Source of the DNA: Liopterus haemorrhoidalis
Lineage: Eukaryota > Arthropoda > Insecta > Coleoptera > Dytiscidae
Length of the DNA stretch: 64,000 nucleotides
Direction: 5' to 3'
Assembly: GCA_963971575.1 (NCBI GenBank)
Contig: OZ020616.1
Location: 15,345,575-15,409,574, forward strand
The translations under genes and the position numbers were made by a program. This document shows, piece after piece, positions 59,401 to 63,885 of this stretch (its first letter is position 1; each line of letters begins with the position of its first letter). The notes beneath the pieces are model-generated. The model ran no database searches. It saw only the letters and a list, made by a program, of their open reading frames with translations, and was not told the origin of the DNA.

Positions 59401-60689
59401 CAATAAAATTTAATTGTTTGTCCGGTTTAATATATTGCGTTCACTTTTGTAAAGTCAAACCAGATCTGGTTATTTTGGTTACTTTTATAGTGTAGTACTG
59501 ACTTAAATGTAAATTTGTCATTTCAAAATATTCCTTACGCTGTAAAACCTACTTCAGTTACTTTCATCGTTTAAATCGTGCTTTTCGGCCGTTTTATTTA
59601 AGCTTTGTAAATCATACTTACAATGAACATTTTTTGGTTAAGTTTAATATCATTTTAAAATGTCATTTTCTTTATATTTTGATATTTTGTGCATTCTTAA
59701 TACAAATTTCCCATTTATTTATTTTTTTGTCATTAAAATTTGTAAAAAAAAATAATTTAATTTTGACATGTCATTCGTTTCTATGGTTTCTTTGTTGGAA
59801 TTTTAAATTTTGACATTCCAACGTGAAAAAGGAAATAATCCAAGCAAGGTCCCTTCTCGTGACAACCTAAAAGAACGAAATTCCCATTTAGTTCCGCCTA
59901 ACCGTTTGGAACAGACTGTATGATATCATTTATCTTTATGACATATGTTAAATGGAATGACATTTTAAGTGATTTTTTTACCATGATTTACCAAGGCGAG
60001 TTTTACTCAATGCATTACATTTACATTTTTGAAAATTTAAGACATTAGATAGTTTAAAACGTTAATCGTAGAAATAAAAAAATAATAAAGCATTGAAAAA
60101 ATAATAATAAAGAAAAGAAAGTCACATTTTTCTTACTTACTTTCATCAGAACCAAATATTTTTTAAAATAATTATTTTTCTGCTACTAATAATTTTAATT
60201 TATATTATTTTTCTGTAAACATATCAATTAACAACTATTATTATTACGCGTTATATGTCAATATATACTTTGGTAAGCTTTGGAATATTTCGTTACATTT
60301 CGGAATCTCACTTCAATTGTTTTAGATTTTAGACGACAGACACGCACACTCTCCCACGCAGGGACACTCGTTGGCGTACTATATTATAGATAGCAACACT
60401 AGTAGATCGCGGAGCACTAGTAGACACCCACGGGGTTCCAAGTGCTCCGAGGAGCACAGTTTGGGAAACTCTTTTCTATGTGTATCATTTCAGTTAAAGT
60501 TTAAAATTGAATCTGTCCACATTTTCAAAACAATTTTATAAATGATTTTTTTTTTTTTTTTTTCAGGCAATCGCTTCGAAGCGCGGCAGTGTATATCTAC
60601 ATACGATTAACGATAAGTTTGGTCAACGTTCTTCAGAACAATTTACTGTAGAATTACAAACATTTTTGAATTATGTAAACAGATTATAA
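29412..60689 (+). CDS. WDR60: Dynein-2 intermediate chain 1 (WDR60/DYNC2I1), 6 exons, about 1144 residues
   Basis: Join of 29412-29426, 29527-31964, 48355-48571, 52993-53290, 57924-58267 and 60567-60689; every junction keeps frame. The product is the WD-repeat intermediate chain of cytoplasmic dynein-2, the motor for retrograde intraflagellar transport in cilia. The N-terminal ~500 residues are low-complexity, Ser/Lys/Glu-rich and include a 24-residue tandem repeat. Next comes the family-specific block NKRGERLMNMIRLDAVSYSLF then DQKAISYDEFMQSYGRSG and VQTEEI, the light-chain-binding part of WDR60. The C-terminal half is a WD propeller (CVCVWNLLEP, GAVGVWDLRESS, LDEIGVVTIWSV, LAGSDRGNVRLH, YVHVWDFLSSD, SKRGSVYLHTI). 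Human WDR60 has 1066 residues, so the length fits. In insects cilia occur in sensory neurons and sperm, so expression there is expected (inference). Introns 2-5 are filled with transposons. Confidence 0.93.
29527..31964 (+). CDS. WDR60: WDR60 exon 2, large disordered N-terminal region and first WD repeat
   Basis: 2438-bp exon between TTATACTTAG and GTAAGAA. It encodes AEYGQRNKNARDTSKTREQ, a five-fold tandem repeat, acidic Ser-rich stretches (DYEDDFDSYESDFEEY), the conserved LMNMIRLDAVSYSLFDQKAI block, and the first blade ending CVCVWNLLEPTRPEKI. It ends after two bases of a Gly codon. Confidence 0.92.
29737..30051 (+). repeat. WDR60: In-frame 72-bp coding tandem repeat in WDR60
   Basis: Four full copies (29737-29808, 29809-29880, 29881-29952, 29953-30024) and a partial fifth. 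Each encodes 24 residues of the form [DE]SSRTKxSKITPSxSR then [LV]SETKPK[LI]. Copies differ mostly by single substitutions, so the expansion is recent or homogenised. Confidence 0.95.
32266..32680 (+). repeat. Tandem repeat, unit 95-119 bp, four copies
   Basis: TGATTATACCTAGGAAATCC then TAAAAA begins units at about 32266, 32379, 32498 and 32593. Each continues with CAATGCATGTCGTTTAAA, TAGTATCGGGCTGGATA and GGTATAGCTGTTTC; unit 3 is shortened. Confidence 0.9.
32862..33455 (-). repeat. Left arm of long inverted repeat around the THAP cluster
   Basis: Inverse of about 37865-38440: AATGCCGGGCATTTAATTTT, CATGCCTTCCTCCTGTCCAT, TAAGATGCCTATCTTTGTCC, CGTATTCGAGCGTGTCAGTT. The arm has some indels and carries a frameshifted copy of the THAP-like ORF on the - strand from 33345 down. 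Confidence 0.8.
33669..33998. mobile_element. TA-type MITE, TAGTGCGTTCAAAGG ends
   Basis: TAGTGCGTTCAAAGGTGAGT and ACTCACCTTCGAACGCACTA, TA on both sides. The inversion continues with TTGCAGTA/TACTGCAA. It is a full-length relative of the nest host at 26766-28722. Confidence 0.92.
34413..34446. repeat. Perfect 14-bp stem hairpin
   Basis: GTTGATAAGTGAGA, six T, TCTCACTTATCAAC. It sits just before the tandem block at 34475, where a repeat terminus would be expected. Confidence 0.8.
34475..34870 (+). repeat. Degenerate tandem repeat, unit about 140 bp
   Basis: About three units with CTCCCC-TAGCC-CCTAAATAA, AACTGAATTGAACAGAGAAG and TGCTGTTAAGTAAATGATA. A diverged unit seems to continue to about 35000 and again at 35575-35760. 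Confidence 0.7.
35000..35880. other. Intron sequence, nothing firm
   Basis: Weak inverse similarity between TTCAGAGCTGTTAAAATTAA (near 34968) and TTAATGAGCTCTGA (near 35485) suggests an old MITE. No coding sequence. Confidence 0.4.
35888..36127 (+). pseudogene. THAP zinc-finger domain remnant 1
   Basis: ATG at 35888 opens MYNTYCCVPMCNSLKRRNPE then ISFHLFP, followed after a stop and frameshift by KNWKK and KVCCSLHFNDSDY. This is the THAP pattern C-x(2-4)-C, Trp, C-x2-H with an HF box. THAP domains occur in P-element and Kolobok transposases and in host DNA-binding proteins; the breaks and context argue for a transposon relic. Confidence 0.7.
36921..37025 (+). pseudogene. THAP zinc-finger domain remnant 2
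   Basis: ATGGTGTATTGCTTTGCTCC opens MVYCFAPNCNHYSY, then CIFFRFLTDENEKQ, a stop, and WIK. This is the typical first half of a THAP domain (C-x4-C, FFRFP-like, Trp). It is cut by stops after about 31 residues. Confidence 0.55.
37081..37565. mobile_element. MITE, TAAAGTCCGTTTACC ends
   Basis: TAAAGTCCGTTTACCATAAC and GTTATCGTAAACCGACTTTA are inverted. Similarity goes on through ATGACGTCA/TGACGTCAT. Inside, a direct duplication (about 37204-37275 and 37322-37392) shares TTGTGTCTCTTTCTATCCCA and ACAATAATGGGTGTGGCCTT. Confidence 0.85.
37865..38440 (+). repeat. Right arm of long inverted repeat around the THAP cluster
   Basis: Inverse of 32862-33455 (see there). The arms are about 4.4 kb apart. 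The right arm is the better-preserved one, with the THAP-like frame open. Confidence 0.8.
37969..38178 (+). CDS. THAP-like ORF, 69 residues, transposon-derived
   Basis: ATG at 37969 to TGA at 38176-38178. It reads MSIEVVKNCKSRINCSVFGC, HSGQDKDRHLSFFLF and DWKRFGYG. CSVFGC (C-x4-C), FFLF and the Trp fit the start of a THAP finger; the C-x2-H half is absent. An inverted, frameshifted copy lies at 33152-33345. Probably a truncated transposase N-terminus; expression is unknown. Confidence 0.4.
   Translation: MSIEVVKNCKSRINCSVFGCHSGQDKDRHLSFFLFLRKMEGKLILSSDWKRFGYGQEEGMGIYFELKSN
38460..39100. other. Intron sequence, nothing recognised
   Basis: Only AT-rich open frames; the 125-residue - strand frame at 38691-39068 has no recognisable domain. 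Confidence 0.5.
39110..39344. mobile_element. hAT MITE, TAGGGTGACCATT ends
   Basis: Ends TAAGGTGACCATT / AATGGTCACCCTA. Perfect 8-bp duplication ATTTGGGG at 39102-39109 and 39345-39352. The interior has three units of a relative of the GGTCCTCAC minisatellite (CACCTCCCAAATATAAGT). Confidence 0.93.
39525..39860 (+). repeat. Hairpin minisatellite, about eight 40-bp units
   Basis: Unit GTGATGACCTAAAAAAAAGG then TCCTCACTTCGGAAATACAA. GTGATGACCT and AGGTCCTCAC are nearly self-complementary, so each unit can fold. It ends near a G run and GCGCTTGCGCCACT (39947), an hAT-like terminus. Same unit at 12460-12665 and 48690-48800. Confidence 0.93.
40111..40192. mobile_element. Short MITE, AAAGTCCGTTTTACATT ends
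   Basis: AAAGTCCGTTTTACATTATA then CTTTTT is inverted as AAAAAGTATAATGTGAAAC within 80 bp; TAGTACTGACG-type interior. Its ends match those of the palindrome family. Confidence 0.6.
40314..41063. repeat. 750-bp near-perfect palindrome, arms 359 bp
   Basis: Left arm 40314-40672 and right arm 40705-41063 are reverse complements with no net indel and about four differences by eye. The spacer is 32 bp. Outer ends are AAGTCCATTCTACATTATAC / its inverse. The spacer retains CCCCCGGTCAAATTTT, part of the single-arm version. Confidence 0.95.
41066..41427 (+). repeat. Degenerate third copy of the palindrome arm
   Basis: Follows the palindrome directly. It shares TTTACAACTTA-CTTTTAG, TTAGCACAATTAAACAATAT, ATTCTGTAGTATCAAAAGTT and ends AATGTAGAATGGACTTAAG; much more diverged than the palindrome arms. 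Confidence 0.8.
41430..41570. mobile_element. Fragment of a CACGCGCCCAACACTA hAT end
   Basis: TCACGCGCCCAACACTA with GTGCGCGTGCGTG interior resembles the 58303-58480 fragment (TAGTGATGGGCGCGTGCCGTG) in reverse. Only one end is present. Confidence 0.4.
41832..43429 (-). mobile_element. Tc1-like element, defective
   Basis: TA at 41830-41831 and 43430-43431 flank ends TCAGTTGGCCCAGCTACGAA and (inverse) TTCATAGCGTTCCAGTG, which are imperfect inverted repeats. It encodes the transposase below. Confidence 0.75.
42035..43115 (-). pseudogene. Tc1-family transposase (DD34E), with intron and frameshift
   Basis: Exon 1 (about 43115-42764): GRGKAIDEKIRLIIVNLAKT and KLLGLSRYSIRNIVKLYK, the paired-like DNA-binding helices, to FGTYK. 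An intron of 62 bp (42763-42702) has GTAATA and TTCTTAG. Exon 2 (42701-42035): AKEKSLLTSKQKKNRL, QWSDESMFEV (first Asp), FQQDGAACHTSK (second Asp), SSPNLSLIETLWHEMKKRL (Glu). 34 residues separate the last two acidic residues. A one-base shift near 42400 breaks the frame between KLHFIDGIVN and SLLPTMEHALI. The first exon lacks a clear ATG; a small upstream exon may exist. Confidence 0.88.
43777..44165 (+). other. Unassigned 93-residue ORF after a CAGTGATGGGCA-type end
   Basis: CAGTGATGGGCACC at 43777 looks like the hAT end seen at 25396. ORF 43879-44160 encodes MKIFGEYFFTNYYEKPNLWA, then a Lys-rich coil to TAA. I recognise no domain. Probably a transposon remnant, not a host gene. Confidence 0.3.
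44173..44200. repeat. (CA)n microsatellite
   Basis: About 13 CA units. Confidence 0.95.
44205..45040. other. Intron sequence, nothing recognised
   Basis: AT-rich; no coding or repeat match seen except simple TAAA runs near 44390. Confidence 0.5.
45040..45150 (-). pseudogene. C-terminal scrap of the 47414-47611 non-LTR ORF
   Basis: Inverse of part of 47470-47590: CAGGAAGAGTATCAGCCTGT then CCATGAGTACTCTGTTATCA. Similar but diverged. Confidence 0.75.
45546..46828 (-). mobile_element. Mariner element copy 1 (1283 bp)
   Basis: Inverted ends CCAGGTCTACAAGTATGAAA / TTTCATACTTGTAGACCTGG with TA on both sides. Nearly full length. It carries the transposase below. Confidence 0.95.
45623..46657 (-). 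pseudogene. Mariner transposase (DD34D), copy 1, broken
   Basis: ATG at 46657 on the - strand opens a frame (MSNFVPNKEHSRT) with an in-frame TAG near 46598. The helix-turn-helix part reads LVEQLGVSQQAVSNRLREMG and WVPHALNERQ. Catalytic residues: ITGDEKWIYF, HDKAPSHKAK, YSPDLAPSDYHLF, with 34 residues between the second and third Asp. About two extra bases near 46025 (T run) shift the frame after KPGE. The tail ends LPERWEKCITSNGAYFE. Inactive by these lesions. Confidence 0.93.
47414..47611 (+). pseudogene. Non-LTR retrotransposon ORF2 C-terminus
   Basis: EESPICEMCNTDLSVLHILT then ECVQFEEVRERLGLSYDLSV, the Cys/His C-terminal motif (C-x2-C-x7-H-x4-C) after the RNase H region of I/Jockey-type elements. 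A 3' UTR runs to about 47935 and ends in (TAAC)n. 5'-truncated. Confidence 0.75.
47955..48117. mobile_element. GCGGAACTA-family foldback MITE
   Basis: TAATCGGAACTAGATTTTGA and AAATTCCATTTAGTTGCTCT then TAAACGTTTGG. Shares the AACCATTAAAAAGT interior with 813-998. Confidence 0.65.
48355..48571 (+). CDS. WDR60: WDR60 exon 3
   Basis: Acceptor TTGTTTTTAG ends at 48354 and donor GTAAGT starts at 48572. With the carried GG it reads GAVGVWDLRESS, a classic WD strand continuing FAGIQDG of exon 2, then to QDIISLQ. Confidence 0.92.
48600..48835. mobile_element. hAT-type MITE with hairpin minisatellite
   Basis: Left end CAGTGGCGACGCTTGCTCC, then units GACCTAAAAAAAAAGTCCAC and AAGGTCTTCACTTCTATAAT. The right end is not certain (candidate near 48830). 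Same minisatellite unit as 39525-39860. Confidence 0.6.
49440..49500. mobile_element. Solo end of the GCTGTTCACTTTTG MITE
   Basis: ATGCTGTTCACTTTTGCAAG then AACAAACT is the terminus of the 50150 family. The other end is missing. Confidence 0.5.
49912..49985 (-). pseudogene. 3'-terminal scrap of the 54028-54995 RT family
   Basis: TTCTTCTTTGGGCACTATCA then GCTGGACTGTCTTTTGGCCT matches the C-terminal ends at 54048 and 60956. Confidence 0.6.
50150..50455. mobile_element. TIR MITE, GCTGTTCACTTTTGTAAGAA family, copy 1
   Basis: GCTGTTCACTTTTGTAAGAA and TTCTTACAAAAGTGAACAGC are inverted ends. Interior: TCTGGTTATTTTGGTTACTT, TTACGCTGTAAAACCGACTT, ATGACATATGTCAAATGGAT. It has a small internal GGATCGACA duplication. 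Confidence 0.92.
50618..50917. mobile_element. Same TIR MITE family, copy 2, inverted
   Basis: Ends ATTCACTTTTGTAAGAACAA and TTGTTCTTACAAAAGTGAAC; interior is the reverse complement of copy 1. Confidence 0.92.
50904..51182. mobile_element. Same TIR MITE family, copy 3, direct
   Basis: Starts at the end of copy 2 (AACAGCTTATAGATCTGGTT) and ends TTGTTCTTACAATAGTGAAC then AGCTTTA. It lacks the outermost left repeat, which it shares or lost at the junction. Confidence 0.9.
51671..52937 (-). mobile_element. Mariner element copy 2 (1267 bp)
   Basis: Ends CCAGGTTTACAAGTATGAAA / TTTCATACTTGTAGACCTGG with TA on both sides. Closely similar to copy 1 and in the same orientation. Confidence 0.95.
51774..52753 (-). 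pseudogene. Mariner transposase (DD34D), copy 2, broken
   Basis: Reads EQLGVSQQAVSNRLREMG, WVPHALNERQ and RIITGD, then a one-base loss near 52306 shifts DEKWIYF out of frame. The second part reads KPGETVNTQRYQQQLIELNH, HENAPSHKAK (second Asp here Glu) and YSPDLAPSDYHLF. A further shift sits near 51888 and a small deletion near 51790 (SCSNENVKEW and LPDGKNV). It keeps the KPGETV frame that copy 1 lost. The predicted start ATG of copy 1 is deleted. Confidence 0.92.
52993..53290 (+). CDS. WDR60: WDR60 exon 4
   Basis: Acceptor TATTACAG ends at 52992 and donor GTACAT starts at 53291. It encodes ICTLDEIGVVTIWSVIQRQ, then LKELQCFDLQCSDMDSNHLY and VATNYGVLHCLTSG, a WD blade typical of the family. 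Confidence 0.9.
53429..54010 (-). pseudogene. Degenerate mariner relic, third family
   Basis: - strand pieces: KNAYNGLCNGPKTTKRSYLI, IVTGDKTWMYSYEPETKQQS, DEPKPTKVVCS, SLDLSPNDFFFVP, ENWFERMQKCINFKGKYF then EKQ. Only the 3' terminal repeat (CGAGGGCTACCTTTTAAGTT) is kept; several stops and shifts. Confidence 0.85.
54028..54995 (-). pseudogene. RTE/CR1-like reverse transcriptase fragment
   Basis: - strand: LLEQGDASSPLLFNLVLEMV, KILGYADDFISNKVEDVIYN (YADD catalytic box), FKYLGTMIN, LGPLFKMKFLSRNTKIRLYQ, LMCKSETWTLTKRD, then LRDQLSEDPTSIDIQGTWQD and the final MNRSRWR. 5'-truncated, with several stops and frameshifts. Other 3' scraps at 49912 and 60950. Confidence 0.82.
55048..55312. mobile_element. 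Foldback MITE with about 90-bp arms
   Basis: GGTCTTTCCACCTTCAGATA then AAGTCCCAGGTAACTATCTG is inverted as CAGATAGTTACCTGGAACTT then TATCTGAAGGTGGAAAAACC. The arms reach TGACATTTACTCAGCAGATG. Target duplication unclear. Confidence 0.88.
55882..57242 (-). mobile_element. Tigger/pogo-like element relic
   Basis: Ends CAGTCAGCGCTCGCTTAACG and TTAATCGGGCGCTGACTG, TA on both sides. Subterminal regions are rich in ACGTACGTT and CGAACGTA words in both orientations. Confidence 0.9.
56465..56812 (-). pseudogene. Tigger-type transposase C-terminus
   Basis: - strand: MELNMDTEDINDLLESHADE then LTTNELLELQEQ, the acidic DI-ELLE-ELT-EL-EL motif of Tigger/jerky transposases. After a frameshift it continues VSGILGKVEELIDTIENSDP and KTSVQLTMDKFLIKNN. 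N-terminal and catalytic parts are gone. Confidence 0.78.
57260..57610 (-). repeat. Dispersed repeat with (GTCT)n core, inverted copy
   Basis: CAATTTTTACCGGACGGACG then GAGGGACAGACAGACCGACA is the inverse of 6285-6330. Confidence 0.6.
57924..58267 (+). CDS. WDR60: WDR60 exon 5
   Basis: Acceptor GTTATTTCAG ends at 57923 and donor GTATGC starts at 58268. It encodes DAVKSVSCIEMCPFSSSHF, LAGSDRGNVRLHSRRY, WSKSRPCVFYVKD and YVHVWDFLSSD. The frame fits exon 4 (one carried base) and ends in phase 0. Confidence 0.92.
58300..58480. mobile_element. Fragment of a TAGTGATGGGCGCGTG hAT element
   Basis: AGTGATGGGCGCGTGCCGTG with CGTGACACG/CGTGTCACG words in both directions. Related to 41430-41570. Right end missing. 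Confidence 0.45.
58868..60473. mobile_element. hAT element, CAGAGTTTTCCAAAC end, expanded by insertions
   Basis: CAGAGTTTTCCAAACTTTTT and AGTTTGGGAAACTCT inverted; 8-bp duplication TTCTATGT at 58860-58867 and 60474-60481. Subterminal GCGGAACAC / CGGAGCAC repeats. The interior holds a 59437-59962 MITE, itself split by another. Confidence 0.82.
59437..59962. mobile_element. GTTCACTTTTGTAA MITE, split by a GCGGAACTA MITE
   Basis: 59440-59570 matches the left half and 59925-59962 (CTTTATGACATATGTTAAAT) the middle of the 50150 family. Between them lies 59690-59920, the GGTCCCTTCTCGTGACAACC element ending TAGTTCCGCCTAACCGTTTG. Confidence 0.7.
60567..60689 (+). CDS. WDR60: WDR60 exon 6 (last)
   Basis: A run of 20 T, then CAG, ends at 60566. 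It encodes AIASKRGSVYLHTINDKFGQ and 20 more residues to TAA at 60687-60689, the last WD strand. Confidence 0.9.
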   Translation, partial: AIASKRGSVYLHTINDKFGQRSSEQFTVELQTFLNYVNRL

Positions 60690-60754
60690 AATTATTACTA
60701 AGAGTTTATCATGCACTATGAATTATAAGTTACAACACAAGTTCAATGTTTTTT

Positions 60755-60760
60755 AATAAA
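60755..60760 (+). promoter_or_regulatory. WDR60: Poly(A) signal of WDR60
   Basis: AATAAA 66 bases after the WDR60 stop codon. Confidence 0.55.
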
Positions 60761-60949
60761 ATTGTTTGAAAATTTAGAACAGAAAATTATTTACATATAG
60801 TCTATTTACGTTAAAATTATAGCTGCGTAATAATATCACGTGAAGCAACATTACTACGTTTCTAAAAATGAAAATGTGTCCATTTTCGGGCAGTATCACT
60901 CAACATATATTTGTTCAGCGGGTATATTATAAAAATATATAATTGTATG

Positions 60950-61112
60950 ATAATCTTCTTCTTTGGGTACTGTCTGGCAGGTTGACTTTGGCCTCGCTCA
61001 CATAAGTCCTCTTTTTTGTTCAGTTCATTGTCAGATCTTTCCATGTTCCCTGTATACCAATACTTGTTAGATCTTTGGTTAGCTGATCTCTCCATCTCTT
61101 TTGAGGTCAAAT
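60950..61112 (-). pseudogene. 3' scrap of the 54028-54995 RT family
   Basis: - strand reads RWRDQLTKDLTSIGIQGTWK and DLTMN, the C-terminal motif also seen at 54100-54200. Confidence 0.75.
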
Positions 61113-61126
61113 TGTATGATATAAAG

Positions 61127-62022
61127 CAGTGTTCTTCAACCTTTTTGCACCTGCGGTCCGGTGAAAATAGGATAAATATTTCGCGGCCCGGCTGAAAGCT
61201 AAGATAATTTGATATACGTGGCTGTAGTGTTGTTTCTATAGGAGACGAAGCGCTGCATTGATATTCTTTCGATTTCTCTGTTTGGTTTTTATTATTGATA
61301 TGGCTGAAAAAGTCTTTTCGCACAATAGTCGAAAAAATGACCAATGATTTGAAAGCTTTATAACTCAAAGATGGATGTTCTTTTTCTTGCCTTTTCCAAA
61401 ATTGAGACATTGACATCAGAAGACAAATCGATCAGCTTTTCACGAGGATCAAGTGCACATGACTTTATATATTCCAAGAATTCATTATTAATCCAGAGGT
61501 TACCTTTACGAGGATCTTCATTTTCAGGGAAATAATTATTAAAATTTTCAGTTAATGCTCTTAAATGTTGACTTATTATGTTGAATATGACTTTCTGGTT
61601 GACACAAAAATTTTTTATGTTTAAAAAACATTTCTATATCTTCCTCTTACAAGCGACTATTCCAAAGAGCTAGCTTCTTTTTGAACGTATCCATTTTATT
61701 TCTTAAATTAAAAATATTTGTATATAACCCCTGCAGAGAAATATTAACTTCATTGGGCAGATTGAATATGTCCGCTATGTAAGCAAACTTTGCCAGCACT
61801 CAAACGCATGGCAAAATCTGGAAACACGATCAAAAGAAGTATGAAAAATAACCGCGAGAGGCGTTGTATTGGGGCTAGTAAATGTTAAATAAATCATGGT
61901 TCAGACAAATGTTTCGGCGTCGACTAAAAAAAATGTGCTATATACTCCTGAACAGAGTGTGCATCTACTTGATTCGGTCGAAATTTTTCGCGGACCAGCG
62001 GACCACCTGTTGAAGAACACTG
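61127..62022 (-). mobile_element. hAT element relic, CAGTGTTCTTCAAC ends
   Basis: Ends CAGTGTTCTTCAACCT / (inverse) TGTTGAAGAACACTG. Perfect 8-bp duplication ATATAAAG at 61119-61126 and 62023-62030. Contains the remnant below. Confidence 0.93.
61200..61560 (-). pseudogene. hAT transposase C-terminal remnant (ZBED5/GTF2IRD2-like)
   Basis: - strand pieces: GNLWINNEFLEYIKSCALDP then REKLIDLSSDVN, and in another frame MSMSQFWKRQEKEHPSLSYK then AFKSLVIFSTIVRKDFFSHI. The FW-x-x-EYP-LS-KA and FSTTYLCE-like pattern is the hAT dimerisation region. The open frame at 60862-61416 runs across the element end into the RT scrap and is a chimera. Confidence 0.65.
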
Positions 62023-62310
62023 ATATAAAGTATAATTTAATAATAATAAACATATTTAATGAAAGCCGAAATGCCAGAACAATTCGGCAATACTGTACAG
62101 GATTGCCAACTGTTAATCTATAAAAGACACTACATTCCTATTATTTTTACCGTTATATAGCTAGGACACTGATACCATTCAGTTGCCTAGATTTAAATAC
62201 TAATTCATGCGTAACTGTAATTTTAACGTAAATAGATTTGATCCCACTATTCCCCACGTTTCAGGTTGTAAGGTCATTCCAACTATTAAATTAGCAATGT
62301 TTACCCTTTG

Positions 62311-62464
62311 TTTTTTTTTTTTTTTAATTTTATGGCCTTTGCTACTGTGGCAATTAGCCAGGACAATTTTTATTTTGAGAAAATTTCCATGCCTGAACGG
62401 GATTCGAACCCGAGACCTTCGCAACGCAGAGCACATGTGTTACCACTACGCTACGCCGGTCGGC
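62311..62464 (-). mobile_element. tRNA-derived SINE, copy 1 (full length)
   Basis: Reads from 62464 down: GCCGACCGGCGTAGCGTAGT, A box TAGCGTAGTGG, B box GGGTTCGAATCCCG, then GGCATGGAAATTTTC body and a T-rich (A-rich on its own strand) tail. Perfect 11-bp target duplication TTTACCCTTTG at 62300-62310 and 62465-62475. Confidence 0.95.
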
Positions 62465-62498
62465 TTTACCCTTTGTTAGAATTGTAATATACCTCACC

Positions 62499-63340
62499 CA
62501 GGGTTGCCAGATTTCAAATTAAGTACCGCGGGACTTAAATTTAAAAAAATACGGCGATTTTTCTCAAGATTTTTTTTTTTCACAATTAACGATTTTACAT
62601 CATTTTTAGTTTCTTAACTTCATTTTGACCGTTTAAAAATGTATCTAATAAAAAACAAACAACAAAAATAATTGAGTTAAATTTTTATTTATATTATTTA
62701 TCCTAAAAATGATTCAATATTTTTCACTTGATTTCATTTCATTAAGAATTACTAAATCTTAATCTTAAAAAAAAAATTGCAATTCCCAACAATTCATTCC
62801 GAAATTCTGTTTTATCATCAACTCGGCCTCCAAATTTTTTAGTATCAACCTATTTCAATCTTTACGCCAAGCACTCGTCATTAGACTAAAAATCCTTTCA
62901 GATGTTGCATTTGCATGTTGAATAGAGAAAATGTAATCGATAATTTTAAAAAATTGTGAAGTTTTTTTTTTTTTTAAACCAACCCATCTTTTATCACTCG
63001 ATAATTGCCTTTCAATACCCGTTATATTTGCCATAAATCTTTTTAAGAAGATGTATTCTTCAAACAGCAAATCATGATCTAATTCTATTTTACATAAATG
63101 CGTTAGTGATTTCTACGAAATCTTGAAATGCTGCAAAGATAAGTTAAAGAAAATTGTATATTTGTGGCCATTGAAATCAAACCATTTCTCTATATATTTT
63201 TATAGCTGTATCAAATAAATTATTTGCTTCCATTTTAAACATCTCTGAAGCATCTAAGTTATCATTATTTTTGATAATTTCATGAACATCAGAACCTCTC
63301 TTATTTAACTTATATATTAACTCCATTTTGTCTTCCTTCA
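62499..63340 (-). pseudogene. hAT transposase remnant, CAGGGTTGCCAGATTT end
   Basis: The - strand reads SQFFKIIDYIFSIQHANATS then ERIFSLMTSAWRKD, the hAT dimerisation region, and upstream ANNLFDTAIKIYREMV. The 3' terminus CAGGGTTGCCAGATTT is at 62499-62514. The 5' side is cut near 63340 where reverse transcriptase sequence begins. Confidence 0.78.
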
Positions 63341-63885
63341 AATACTGTAATTTCTTACTATTTGCAGATGATTTAAAATTCTTTAAAACAGTTGAAGCTC
63401 CCATCGACTGTTACAAAATCCAAGATGACCTTATTAGACTGAACAAATGGTGTATTGAAAATGATATGACTCTAAATTTGAATAAATGCTTGCCGACCGG
63501 CGTAGCTTAGTGGTAACACATGTGCTCTGCGTCGCTAAGGTCTCGGGTTCGAATCCCGTTCAGGCATGGAATTTTTCACAAATAAAAATTGTCCTGGCTA
63601 ATTGCCACAGTAGCAAAGACCATTAAAATCAAAAAAATAAATAAATAAATGCTTTGTTGTAAACTATGCAAGAAAAAGGAGTATAATTAATTTTAACTAT
63701 AATTTAAATGACGTTAATCTATCAATAAAAAACACTGTACGGGATCTTGGAATTACTTTTGACTCCAAGTTTCTTTTTTATAATAATCATATCGACACCA
63801 TTACTAGCAAGGCTTACAAACTTTTAGGATTGTGTAAACCTTTTCACAGCAAAGAATCATTAACTACACTTTATACCTCAATAGA
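63340..63885 (+). pseudogene. Non-LTR reverse transcriptase fragment split by a SINE
   Basis: KYCNFLLFADDLKFFKTVEA (FADD catalytic box), IQDDLIRLNKWCIENDMTLN, LNKC, then SINE 63492-63643, then FVVNYARKRSIINFNYNLND, VRDLGITFDSKF, AYKLLGLCKPFHS. The frame continues cleanly on both sides, typical Jockey/CR1. 5'-truncated, and cut by another element at about 63885. Confidence 0.88.
63492..63643 (+). mobile_element. tRNA-derived SINE, copy 2 (full length)
   Basis: GCCGACCGGCGTAGCTTAGT, A box TAGCTTAGTGG (63503 on), B box GGGTTCGAATCCCG, body with AATTGTCCTGGCTAATTGCC, tail AAAAAAATAAATAAA. Perfect 11-bp duplication AATAAATGCTT at 63481-63491 and 63644-63654. Confidence 0.96.

Larger units (their letters stand above)
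58268..60566 (+). other. WDR60: WDR60 intron 5 (2.3 kb)
   Basis: GTATGC to a poly-T tract and CAG. It contains two hAT-type elements and further MITEs. Confidence 0.88.

Noticed and set aside
63492..63565. Functional tRNA gene
   Set aside because: A and B boxes are present but the cloverleaf arms do not pair well and the unit carries a tail and target duplication, so it is a SINE.
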